This document shows, piece after piece, positions 24,860 through 32,012 of a stretch of 64,000 bases of DNA. Source of the stretch: Novosphingobium ginsenosidimutans (GTDB lineage: Bacteria; Pseudomonadota; Alphaproteobacteria; Sphingomonadales; Sphingomonadaceae); assembly GCF_007954425.1 (NCBI RefSeq), contig NZ_CP042345.1, forward strand, positions 2,416,001 through 2,480,000, given 5' to 3'. The notes beneath the pieces are model-generated. The model saw only the letters and a program-made list of their open reading frames with translations. It did not search any database and was not told the origin of the DNA. Numbering within the stretch: the first letter of the stretch is position 1; every line of letters starts with the position of its first letter. A program made the position numbers and the translations under genes.

Positions 24860-26413
24860 ATGTTGTTCGGTCGCGTCAAATCACTAGACGCCATTCTGGC
24901 TACCGCCGAAAAGAAATCGCTCCACCGCTCGCTCGGTGCCTTCCAGCTGACCATGCTTGGTGTGGGCGCCATCATCGGCACCGGGATTTTCGTGCTGACT
25001 GCGGAAGCCGCGCAAAAGGCCGGTCCGGGTATGCTGATCAGCTTCATCATCGCCGGCTTCGTCTGCGCGGTGGCGGCGCTGTGCTATGCGGAAATGGCCT
25101 CGATGGTGCCGGTTTCTGGCTCTGCATATACCTATTCCTATGCCTCGATGGGCGAAATCGTCGCCTGGATCGTCGGCTGGGCGCTGATTTTGGAGTATGC
25201 GATTGCGGCCTCGGCGGTCTCGGTCGGGTGGTCCAACTACTTCGTCGGGCTGGTCCAATCCGGCCTGGGCGTAGAGTTGCCAACGTTCTTCACCAAGGGC
25301 GCCTTTGCGGCCGTGGGCGGCGGGATCAACCTGCCAGCCGTGGTGATCGCGCTGCTGGTCACCGCGCTGCTGGTGATCGGCACCAAGGAGTCGGCGATGT
25401 TCAACGCCGTGCTGGTGGTAATCAAGGTGATCGCGCTCACGGCCTTCATCATCCTGGCCGTGCCGGTGATGAAGATGGAGAACTTCGAGCCGTTTGCGCC
25501 GCTGGGCTTCGGCGGGATTTCGGCCGCTGCCGCCTCGATCTTCTTCGCTTACGTGGGCTTCGATGCGGTTTCGACCGCGGCGGAGGAAACCAAGAACCCG
25601 CAGCGCAACATGCCGATCGGGCTGATCGGCAGCCTCGTGATCTGCACGATCTTCTACCTGCTGGTCGCCTCGGGCGCGATTGGCGCCATGGGCGCGCAGC
25701 CGGTGATGGATTCGGCCGGACAGGCGCTGGCCACGGGCAGCAAGGAACTGCAGGCACAGTGCGCTGCACTGGCTGGTGCAGGTAATACCCCGCTGGTTTG
25801 CTCGGACGAAGCCCTGGCCCACGTCCTGCGTGAAATCGGTTACGTCAACGTCGGCAACCTGATCGGCCTCGCGGCCTTCCTGGCGCTGCCGTCGGTGGTG
25901 CTGATGATGCTGTTCGGCCAGACCCGCATCTTCTTCGTGATGGCACGTGATGGCCTGCTGCCCGAAGGGCTGGCCAAGGTGCACCCCAAGTTCAAGACCC
26001 CGCACGTGGTGACCATGATTACCGGCGTCTTCGTGACGGCGGCGGCGGCCTTCTTCCCGGTTGGACAGCTGGCTGACATCTCGAACTCGGGCACGCTGTT
26101 CGCCTTTATGACCGTTGCGATCGGGGTGCTGATCCTGCGCCGCACTGCGGCGGATCGTCATCGCCCGTTCCGCACGCCGGCGATCTGGCTGGTTGGGCCG
26201 GCGGCCGTGCTGGGCTGCGCCTACCTGTTCTTCAACCTGTCGGGCTACACGGAACTGATGTTCCTGGGCTGGGCGGCGGTAGGCCTGGTGGTCTACTTCT
26301 CCTATGGCCGCCGCAAGAGCCACGTTGGCCGGGGCCTGGTTGAAGTGCACGAACAGGATGCCGGCATTCCGCCGCAGCCGGTTCCGCCGCTGCCGGGCGC
26401 CAGCATCGACTAA
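24860..26413 (+). CDS. APC-family amino acid permease
   Basis: A transporter of 517 residues with 12 or more membrane segments. The first helix carries the substrate-binding GVGAIIGTGIFVLT motif, and AEMASMVPVSGSAYTYSYAS is the typical second region. It resembles the cationic/YfnA-type amino acid transporters. A loop of about 40 residues containing two cysteines lies between helices 7 and 8. It stands alone, divergent from panB, and ends at a clear terminator. Substrate is unknown. Confidence 0.88.
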   Translation: MLFGRVKSLDAILATAEKKSLHRSLGAFQLTMLGVGAIIGTGIFVLTAEAAQKAGPGMLISFIIAGFVCAVAALCYAEMASMVPVSGSAYTYSYASMGEIVAWIVGWALILEYAIAASAVSVGWSNYFVGLVQSGLGVELPTFFTKGAFAAVGGGINLPAVVIALLVTALLVIGTKESAMFNAVLVVIKVIALTAFIILAVPVMKMENFEPFAPLGFGGISAAAASIFFAYVGFDAVSTAAEETKNPQRNMPIGLIGSLVICTIFYLLVASGAIGAMGAQPVMDSAGQALATGSKELQAQCAALAGAGNTPLVCSDEALAHVLREIGYVNVGNLIGLAAFLALPSVVLMMLFGQTRIFFVMARDGLLPEGLAKVHPKFKTPHVVTMITGVFVTAAAAFFPVGQLADISNSGTLFAFMTVAIGVLILRRTAADRHRPFRTPAIWLVGPAAVLGCAYLFFNLSGYTELMFLGWAAVGLVVYFSYGRRKSHVGRGLVEVHEQDAGIPPQPVPPLPGASID

Positions 26414-26447
26414 GTCAAACCAGTTCACCCGGATGGGTGGGGAGAGG

Positions 26448-26480
26448 GGGCCGCTTCCTGGCAAAGGAAGCGGCCCTTTT
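26448..26480 (+). terminator. Rho-independent terminator of the permease gene
   Basis: GGGCCGCTTCC and GGAAGCGGCCC form a perfect 11-pair stem with loop TGGCAAA and a TTTT tail. The opposite strand lacks a matching T-run beyond a few bases, so it mainly serves the permease gene. Confidence 0.9.
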
Positions 26481-26485
26481 CGGTG

Positions 26486-26962
26486 CTAGAGCTTGGTTTC
26501 GGTATAGCCGCCCTTGATGCTGTCGGTGACATCCATCCCCAGGAACATCTTGGCAGTATTGATCGCGCCTAGTTCCCCGGCCCAGATCGCGGCATCGCCC
26601 AGGTCCATCCGCAGCAGCATCGCGCTGTCCTTGCCCTCGGGGAACCAGGCCTCGACCATGTTGGACCACAGCACATCCTTGCGCTCGCGGCTGGTTTCCT
26701 CTGTCAGTTTGCCGGTGATCCGGGCGAAGGCATCGTGCCCCTTGCTGCTGAAGTGCCCAGTGGCCGGACCACCGGTGGCAAAGCGGTTGCCGGGTGCGGT
26801 GAAGAACCAGATCGCCGAATTGGCATCCTTGTCGAGTTGGGCGGTCATCGGTGCGGCGCTGTCCGGTTCGGCATCGAGCTGGAGCATCAGGAAGGGGGAG
26901 GCGGCAAGCGCCTTCCAGAACTTTTCCTTGAGCTCTTCGGGGTCGCCCTGATCGTAGTGCAT
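26486..26962 (-). CDS. Pyridoxamine-5'-phosphate-oxidase-like flavin-binding stress protein
   Basis: A protein of 158 residues starting at ATG 26962 behind AAGGAG. It resembles the general-stress-protein branch of the FMN split-barrel family: SPFLMLQLDAEPDSAAPMTA, IWFFTAPGNRF, HDAFARITGKL and DLGDAAIWAGEL near the end. These proteins bind FMN or FAD and are linked to stress survival; the reaction is unknown. It is divergent from the imuA operon, and the LexA box lies 81 bases upstream of its start. Confidence 0.85.
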   Translation of the reverse strand: MHYDQGDPEELKEKFWKALAASPFLMLQLDAEPDSAAPMTAQLDKDANSAIWFFTAPGNRFATGGPATGHFSSKGHDAFARITGKLTEETSRERKDVLWSNMVEAWFPEGKDSAMLLRMDLGDAAIWAGELGAINTAKMFLGMDVTDSIKGGYTETKL

Positions 26963-27042
26963 TGGTTTGTCTCCTTGTTGATGAGGCAGGAGGGAAAGAG
27001 GGCGAGGTCGGGCAGGGTTCCCCTTGCCACTTTTACGAAACA

Positions 27043-27057
27043 GAACATAATAAGAAC
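27043..27057 (+). promoter_or_regulatory. LexA box upstream of imuA
   Basis: GAAC-ATAATAA-GAAC fits the alphaproteobacterial SOS box GAAC-N7-GAAC exactly. It ends 18 bases before the imuA start codon. It should place imuA-imuB, and perhaps the genes behind them, under LexA control. Confidence 0.9.
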
Positions 27058-27075
27058 AGAAAAGGTTCGATTCGC

Positions 27076-27774
27076 ATGATTGCCGCCGCCCCATTCACCG
27101 CTCCTGCGCTGCCTGCCGCGCTTGTTCCTGCCCGGGGCGGGGCGACCCATGCCGAGCTGTTTGCCAGCGCGCAGGACTGTGCCGGGGCGGCCTTTGCCCT
27201 GGCGCTGGAAAGCCAGCGTGCGGCGCCGGAAGATGAGCGCCCCTGGCTGTGGGTGCAGGATCGCGCCAGCCTGCGGCAGACCGGGCGGCCCTATCGCCCC
27301 GGCTTGCCGCCTGCGCTGCGCCACCGGCTGATCCATGTCGTCACCGCCACTCCCGAGGATGCGCTGTTTGCACTGGAAGAGGGGCTGCGCTGCCGCGACC
27401 TGGCTTTCGTGGTGGGGGAAATGGCTGGCAACCCGCGCGCGCTCTCGCTCACTGCCCAGCGCCGGCTCAGTCTGGCGGCGGAAAAGCATGGCGTACCGCT
27501 GTGGCTGGTGCGCGTGGGGGCACAGCGCGACCTGTCCTCCGCCCGCCAGCGCTGGGCCTTGCGCCCGGCCGCCTCGCTTCCGCCGCGTTGGAACGCGCAG
27601 GCCCCCGGCACTGCTGCCTGGCACGCCGAACTGTTCCGCGCCCGCAACCACCCGCCCGGAGAATGGATCCTGCGCGATGACGGACAGGCTCTCGTCGCCC
27701 AGCCAGCCCAGCAATCGACGGATAATGTCGATCTGGCTGGCGCGGCTGGCGATCGACCGCTGGCGGCTGGCTGA
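27076..27774 (+). CDS. imuA: SOS mutasome protein ImuA
   Basis: A RecA/SulA-related protein of 232 residues, the first gene of the imuA-imuB-dnaE2 mutagenesis cassette. Readable features are WLWVQDRASLRQTGRPY, a central LAFVVGEMAGNPRALSLTAQ and a C-terminal region of the type that in other species binds RecA. It has no intact Walker A motif. With ImuB and DnaE2 it forms the damage-induced error-prone polymerase complex. A LexA box lies immediately upstream. imuB overlaps its 3' end. Confidence 0.88.
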   Translation: MIAAAPFTAPALPAALVPARGGATHAELFASAQDCAGAAFALALESQRAAPEDERPWLWVQDRASLRQTGRPYRPGLPPALRHRLIHVVTATPEDALFALEEGLRCRDLAFVVGEMAGNPRALSLTAQRRLSLAAEKHGVPLWLVRVGAQRDLSSARQRWALRPAASLPPRWNAQAPGTAAWHAELFRARNHPPGEWILRDDGQALVAQPAQQSTDNVDLAGAAGDRPLAAG

Positions 27775-29248
27775 AGGGCTGCGTGCGGGGGAAGGTGCCG
27801 ATGCCGCTCCCCATGCCCTGATCAGCGATACTGCCCACGGCCCGCGGCTTACCGCGACCAATGCGGCTGCGCAGGAGGCGGGGGTGCAGGTCGGCACCAT
27901 GCTGACCGATGCCCGGGCCTTGTGCCCCTCCCTGGCCGTGGCCCAGGCCGATCCGGCGGGCGACCGCGCCGCGCTGGAGGCCCTGGCGCTGTGGGCGCAG
28001 CGCTGGGGGCCATGGTCTGCGCTTGACCTGCCCGACGGGTTGGTGATCGACGTAACCGGAGTGGCGCACCTGTTTGGGGGAGAGGCTGGCTTGATCGCCG
28101 ATGCCACTCAGTTGCTTGCCCGGCGTGGATTTAAGGCCCGGGTGGCGATTGCTCCCACGGCCGGCGCGGCCTGGGCGCTGGCGCATTATGGGCCGGAGGG
28201 AGCGATTCTCCAGCCGGAGGATAGCCTCGACGACCTCCCCGTAGCCGCACTGCGGCTCGATCCGGCAACGGTGCTGGTGCTGCGCCGGCTTGGCCTCAAG
28301 CGGATCGGCGAACTTTCAGGCGTTGCGCGCGATGCGCTGGCGCGGCGGTTCCGCAACCACAAGGCGCCTGCTGCCAATCCGCTGATCCGGCTCGACCAGT
28401 TGCGGGGGCGGGTGCCGGAACCCTTGCTGCCGGTGCTGCCGGTCGACGTGCCGCTGGTCCAGCGGCGGCTGATGGAGCCGATCCGCCACCGCAGCCTGCT
28501 CGATCAGGTACTGGGCGATCTCTGCGCCGACCTGGTGCGGGTGCTGGAAGGGCGGGCACTGGGCGCACGGCGGCTGGAACTGGCGCTGTGGAAGGTCGAT
28601 GGCGAGGTGCTGCAGTGCCGCCTCGAACTCGCCGCTGCCAGCCGCGATCCGACCCATATTGCCGCCTTGTTCGGCCGCAAGCTCGACGATCTCGACGCCG
28701 GGTTCGGGATCGAACTCGCCCGCCTGCGCGCGCCCTGGACCGAGCCGCTACCACTTAGCCAGCGCGATTTCGAGGCGGCGGCGGAAATGCACGGCACCTC
28801 GCTCGCTGCCTGTATCGACCGGCTCTCGATCCGGCTTGGCCCGGATGCCGTGCGCCGTCCCGTCCCGCGCGCCAGCCATGTGCCCGAACGCGCGCAGCGC
28901 TGGGTGCCGCCGCTGGCGGGCGAGAGCGTCAGCCAAGGCGATCTGCCGTTCCATACCCGGCCCCTGAAGCTGCTCGACCGGGCCGAACCGATCGCGGTGC
29001 TCTATGCCAGCCCCGATGGCCTGCCACGCCGGTTCCGCTGGCGCGGACAGGTGCACGAGATCACCCGCGCCGAAGGGCCGGAGCGGATCGCCCCCGAATG
29101 GTGGCGCGAACGCTCGACCGTGCGACTGCGCGATTATTACCGGATCGAGGACGGGGAAGGGCGACGCTACTGGATCTACCGCAACGGCCTGCCCGATGAT
29201 GGGCGCGGGGGCGTACCTGAATGGTTCTTGCAAGGCCTTTGCGCCTGA
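27677..29248 (+). CDS. imuB: Inactive Y-family polymerase-like mutasome subunit ImuB
   Basis: ImuB is a Y-family DNA polymerase relative that has lost catalysis and serves as the hub linking DnaE2, ImuA and the beta clamp. In 523 residues the catalytic acids of real Y polymerases are missing: the first motif reads SIWLARLAID and the second ALDLPDGLVIDVTG. The C-terminal third is unique to ImuB and ends PEWFLQGLCA. The start at ATG 27677 gives a 98-base overlap with imuA; ATG 27725 is a possible later start. The radical-SAM gene follows after a second LexA box. Confidence 0.88.
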   Translation: MTDRLSSPSQPSNRRIMSIWLARLAIDRWRLAEGLRAGEGADAAPHALISDTAHGPRLTATNAAAQEAGVQVGTMLTDARALCPSLAVAQADPAGDRAALEALALWAQRWGPWSALDLPDGLVIDVTGVAHLFGGEAGLIADATQLLARRGFKARVAIAPTAGAAWALAHYGPEGAILQPEDSLDDLPVAALRLDPATVLVLRRLGLKRIGELSGVARDALARRFRNHKAPAANPLIRLDQLRGRVPEPLLPVLPVDVPLVQRRLMEPIRHRSLLDQVLGDLCADLVRVLEGRALGARRLELALWKVDGEVLQCRLELAAASRDPTHIAALFGRKLDDLDAGFGIELARLRAPWTEPLPLSQRDFEAAAEMHGTSLAACIDRLSIRLGPDAVRRPVPRASHVPERAQRWVPPLAGESVSQGDLPFHTRPLKLLDRAEPIAVLYASPDGLPRRFRWRGQVHEITRAEGPERIAPEWWRERSTVRLRDYYRIEDGEGRRYWIYRNGLPDDGRGGVPEWFLQGLCA

Positions 29249-29272
29249 AGGGACTGGTCAGGTGATCAATAA

Positions 29273-29287
29273 GAACATATGTAGAAC
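29273..29287 (+). promoter_or_regulatory. Second LexA box, touching the radical-SAM start codon
   Basis: GAAC-ATATGTA-GAAC fits GAAC-N7-GAAC exactly and ends two bases before the ATG at 29290. It lies in the 41-base gap after imuB. LexA bound here would cover the translation start region, and no room is left for a normal ribosome-binding site. Confidence 0.88.
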
Positions 29288-29289
29288 AT

Positions 29290-30552
29290 ATGTCGCAACC
29301 GAGTCTGATCGAACGCCTTGGCATCCTGGCCGATGCCGCCAAGTATGACGCTTCCTGTGCCTCTTCGGGGACCACGCGCCGCACCAGCAAGGACGGCGCG
29401 AAAGGAGGCGGCAAGGCAATCGGATCGACTGAGGGGATGGGCATCTGCCATGCCTATGCCCCCGATGGCCGTTGCATCTCGCTGCTCAAGATCCTGCTGA
29501 CCAACCACTGCGTGTTCGATTGCCATTACTGCATCAACCGCAAGAGCTCGAACGTTCGCCGTGCCCGCTTCACGCCGCAGGAAGTGGCCGACCTGACCAT
29601 GGCCTTCTACAAGCGCAATTACATCGAGGGGCTGTTCCTATCCTCGGGCATCGTCAAAAGCTCCAGCCACACGATGGAACAGCTGATCGAGGCGGCGCGG
29701 ATCCTGCGCGAGGAGCATGAGTTTCGCGGTTATATCCACCTCAAGACCATTCCCGAGGCCGATTCCGAACTGGTTACCCGCGCCGGGCTCTATGCCGATC
29801 GCGTTTCAATCAATGTCGAACTGCCGACCCTTGCCGGCCTGACCCGGCTGGCGCCAGACAAGAACGCCGCGACGATCGAAGGTGCAATGGACACGGTCAA
29901 GGCCGCGATTGTCGAGGCGAAAGACGCGTGCAAAAGGTTCAAGTCGGCCCCGCGCTTTGCCCCGGCCGGGCAATCGACCCAGATGATCGTCGGCGCCGAT
30001 GGCGCGAGCGATGCCGACATCGTCGGCAAGGCCAGCCGACTTTATGGCGATTATCGCCTGCGCCGGGTCTATTATTCGGCTTTCAGCCCGATCCCTGATG
30101 CCAGCGCGGTCTTGCCACTCCAGCGCCCGCCTTTGATTCGCGAACACCGGCTCTACCAGTCGGATTGGCTGATGCGGTTCTATGGCTTCGCGCCAGAGGA
30201 GGTGCAGCAGGCCGCGGGCACCGACGGGATGCTGCCGCTCGATATCGACCCCAAGCTGGCCTGGGCGCTGAAGTTTCGCGACCAGTTCCCGGTCGACGTC
30301 AACCGCGCCCCGCGCGAGACGCTGCTGCGTGTGCCGGGGCTGGGCACGCGGGCGGTCGGTGCGATCCTCTCTGCCCGTCGCCACCGCACCTTGCGGCTTG
30401 ATGACGTGGCGCGGCTGACCGTTTCGATCGCCAAGCTGCGCCCCTTTATCGTCACTGCGGACTGGCGGCCGACCCTGCTGACCGAGCGGGCCGACCTTAA
30501 GACCCTGATCGCCCCGCCGAAGGCGCAGCAGCTTGAACTGTTCGCGGCATGA
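29290..30552 (+). CDS. Putative DNA modification/repair radical SAM protein
   Basis: A protein of 420 residues with a radical-SAM cluster motif CVFDCHYC (Cys74, 78 and 81, spacing 3 and 2). It has a substrate region KTIPEADSELVTRAGLYADR and a C-terminal helix-hairpin-helix DNA-binding segment, RETLLRVPGLGTRAVGAILS. This matches the TIGR03916-type protein that is always paired with a UdgX-type glycosylase. The next gene is exactly such a protein, starting within the last four bases (ATGA). The reaction is unknown; an action on damaged bases or on a repair intermediate is inferred. Confidence 0.9.
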   Translation: MSQPSLIERLGILADAAKYDASCASSGTTRRTSKDGAKGGGKAIGSTEGMGICHAYAPDGRCISLLKILLTNHCVFDCHYCINRKSSNVRRARFTPQEVADLTMAFYKRNYIEGLFLSSGIVKSSSHTMEQLIEAARILREEHEFRGYIHLKTIPEADSELVTRAGLYADRVSINVELPTLAGLTRLAPDKNAATIEGAMDTVKAAIVEAKDACKRFKSAPRFAPAGQSTQMIVGADGASDADIVGKASRLYGDYRLRRVYYSAFSPIPDASAVLPLQRPPLIREHRLYQSDWLMRFYGFAPEEVQQAAGTDGMLPLDIDPKLAWALKFRDQFPVDVNRAPRETLLRVPGLGTRAVGAILSARRHRTLRLDDVARLTVSIAKLRPFIVTADWRPTLLTERADLKTLIAPPKAQQLELFAA

Positions 30553-32009
30553 CTCCCTTCCGCGACGCCCGGATCGCCGATGCCTTTGCCGTGCCGCTGG
30601 CCGCGCCTGACGATTTTGCCGGCTGGCGGGGGCAGGCGCGGCGGTTGCTGATGGCCGATGTCCCGCCGGACCGGGTAACCTGGCACATGCCGGGCGAGGG
30701 CGGGGGTGATCTCTTTGCCAGCGGCCGACGTCTGCCCGTGCCGCGTGCCGACGCGCCGCAGCCGCGGGTGCCGCGGGCCTTCCTGGACCTTGCCGCCAAG
30801 GCCGCGCTGCACCGCGACGAGGGGCGCTTTGCCTTGCTTTACCGCTTGCTCTGGCGGTTGCAGCAGCGCCCTGGGCTGATGGAGGACGAGGCGGATGCCG
30901 ATGTCCGCCAGCTCCACCGCCTGACCCGAACCGTGCGGCGTGACATGCACAAGATGCGCGCCTTCGTCCGTTTTCGGCAGATCGGCAGCGGGGAGGATGA
31001 ACGGTACATCGCCTGGTTCGAGCCTGAGCATCACATCCTGCGCGCCAATGCGGAGTTCTTCGTGAACCGCTTTGCCGGGATGCGGTGGGCGATCCTGACC
31101 CCGCAGGGTTCGCTCCACTGGGATGGCGCGGTGCTGTCCGAAGGTCCGCCCGCGTCCCGCGCCGATGCCCCGGCTCAAGATGCCGCCGAAGAGCTGTGGC
31201 GGCGCTACTATGGATCGATCTTCAATCCGGCGCGGTTGAAGGTTGGGGCCATGCTCAAGGAGATGCCCCGCCGGTACTGGAAGAACCTGCCCGAAGCGGC
31301 GCTCATCCCCGAGCTGATCGCCGGGGCCCAGGCACGCGAGGCGGCGATGGTCGATCAAGGTGGCACCATGTTTGGCGAGGAGCGCCCTGGTTCGCTGCCC
31401 GAAATTGCCCAGGCGATCATGGCCTGTCGCCGCTGCCCGATCGGCTGCAATGGAACCCGCGCCGTGCCGGGCGAGGGGCAGAGCGATCCCGCCCGGTTTG
31501 GCGGCCTGATAATCGTCGGCGAACAGCCGGGGGATAGCGAGGAAGAGCAGGGCCGGCCCTTCGTCGGCCCGGCCGGACGGCTGCTGCGCGCGCATCTGGA
31601 GGATGCCGGGCTGGACCTGTCGAGGGCCTGGCTGACCAATGCGGTCAAGCATTTCAAATTCGTGCCCAAGCCAATGAGGGGGGGCGGCAAGCGGCGGCTC
31701 CACCAGAACCCTACCGCCAAGGAAATCGACATCTGCCGCTGGTGGCTGGAGGGTGAGCGCGCCTTGCTGCGCCCGCGCCTGGTCCTGGCGCTGGGGGCGA
31801 GTGCGGCGCGCAGCCTGCTGGGGAAAACCGTCAGCGTCCAGCAGGTGCGCGGCCAGCCCATGCCCTTGGATGACGGCAGCGAGCTGTGGATCACTACCCA
31901 CCCGTCCTATCTGTTGCGGCTTAACGACGGCCCGCGTGCGCAGGAAGAAGGCCGCTTTGCCGGCGATCTGCGGGCGGTTGCGGCGCGGCTGGCCGAACTG
32001 GCGGGATGA
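30549..32009 (+). CDS. UdgX-family uracil-DNA-binding protein fused to SAM-associated domain
   Basis: A two-domain protein of 486 residues. Residues 1 to about 250 form the radical-SAM-associated domain (TIGR03915 type). Residues about 265-486 are a UdgX-type uracil-DNA glycosylase: Cys293, 296 and 300 (CRRCPIGC) plus Cys396 are candidate Fe-S ligands, GEQPGDSEEEQGRPFVGPAG spans 324-343, TNAVKHFKF follows, and KRRLH at 381-385. His385 corresponds to the histidine that in UdgX becomes covalently joined to the abasic sugar after uracil removal. It sits between the radical-SAM gene and dnaE2 inside the SOS cluster. Confidence 0.92.
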   Translation: MTPFRDARIADAFAVPLAAPDDFAGWRGQARRLLMADVPPDRVTWHMPGEGGGDLFASGRRLPVPRADAPQPRVPRAFLDLAAKAALHRDEGRFALLYRLLWRLQQRPGLMEDEADADVRQLHRLTRTVRRDMHKMRAFVRFRQIGSGEDERYIAWFEPEHHILRANAEFFVNRFAGMRWAILTPQGSLHWDGAVLSEGPPASRADAPAQDAAEELWRRYYGSIFNPARLKVGAMLKEMPRRYWKNLPEAALIPELIAGAQAREAAMVDQGGTMFGEERPGSLPEIAQAIMACRRCPIGCNGTRAVPGEGQSDPARFGGLIIVGEQPGDSEEEQGRPFVGPAGRLLRAHLEDAGLDLSRAWLTNAVKHFKFVPKPMRGGGKRRLHQNPTAKEIDICRWWLEGERALLRPRLVLALGASAARSLLGKTVSVQQVRGQPMPLDDGSELWITTHPSYLLRLNDGPRAQEEGRFAGDLRAVAARLAELAG

Positions 32010-32012
32010 CCC

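Noticed and set aside
24884..26464. A 526-codon minus-strand frame opposite the amino-acid permease
   Set aside because: His/Arg/Asp-rich antisense product without a domain; the permease motifs on the other strand are clear.
27335..27676. Upstream extension of the imuB frame
   Set aside because: It overlaps imuA in another frame and its translation is low-complexity; ImuB similarity starts near 27677-27725.
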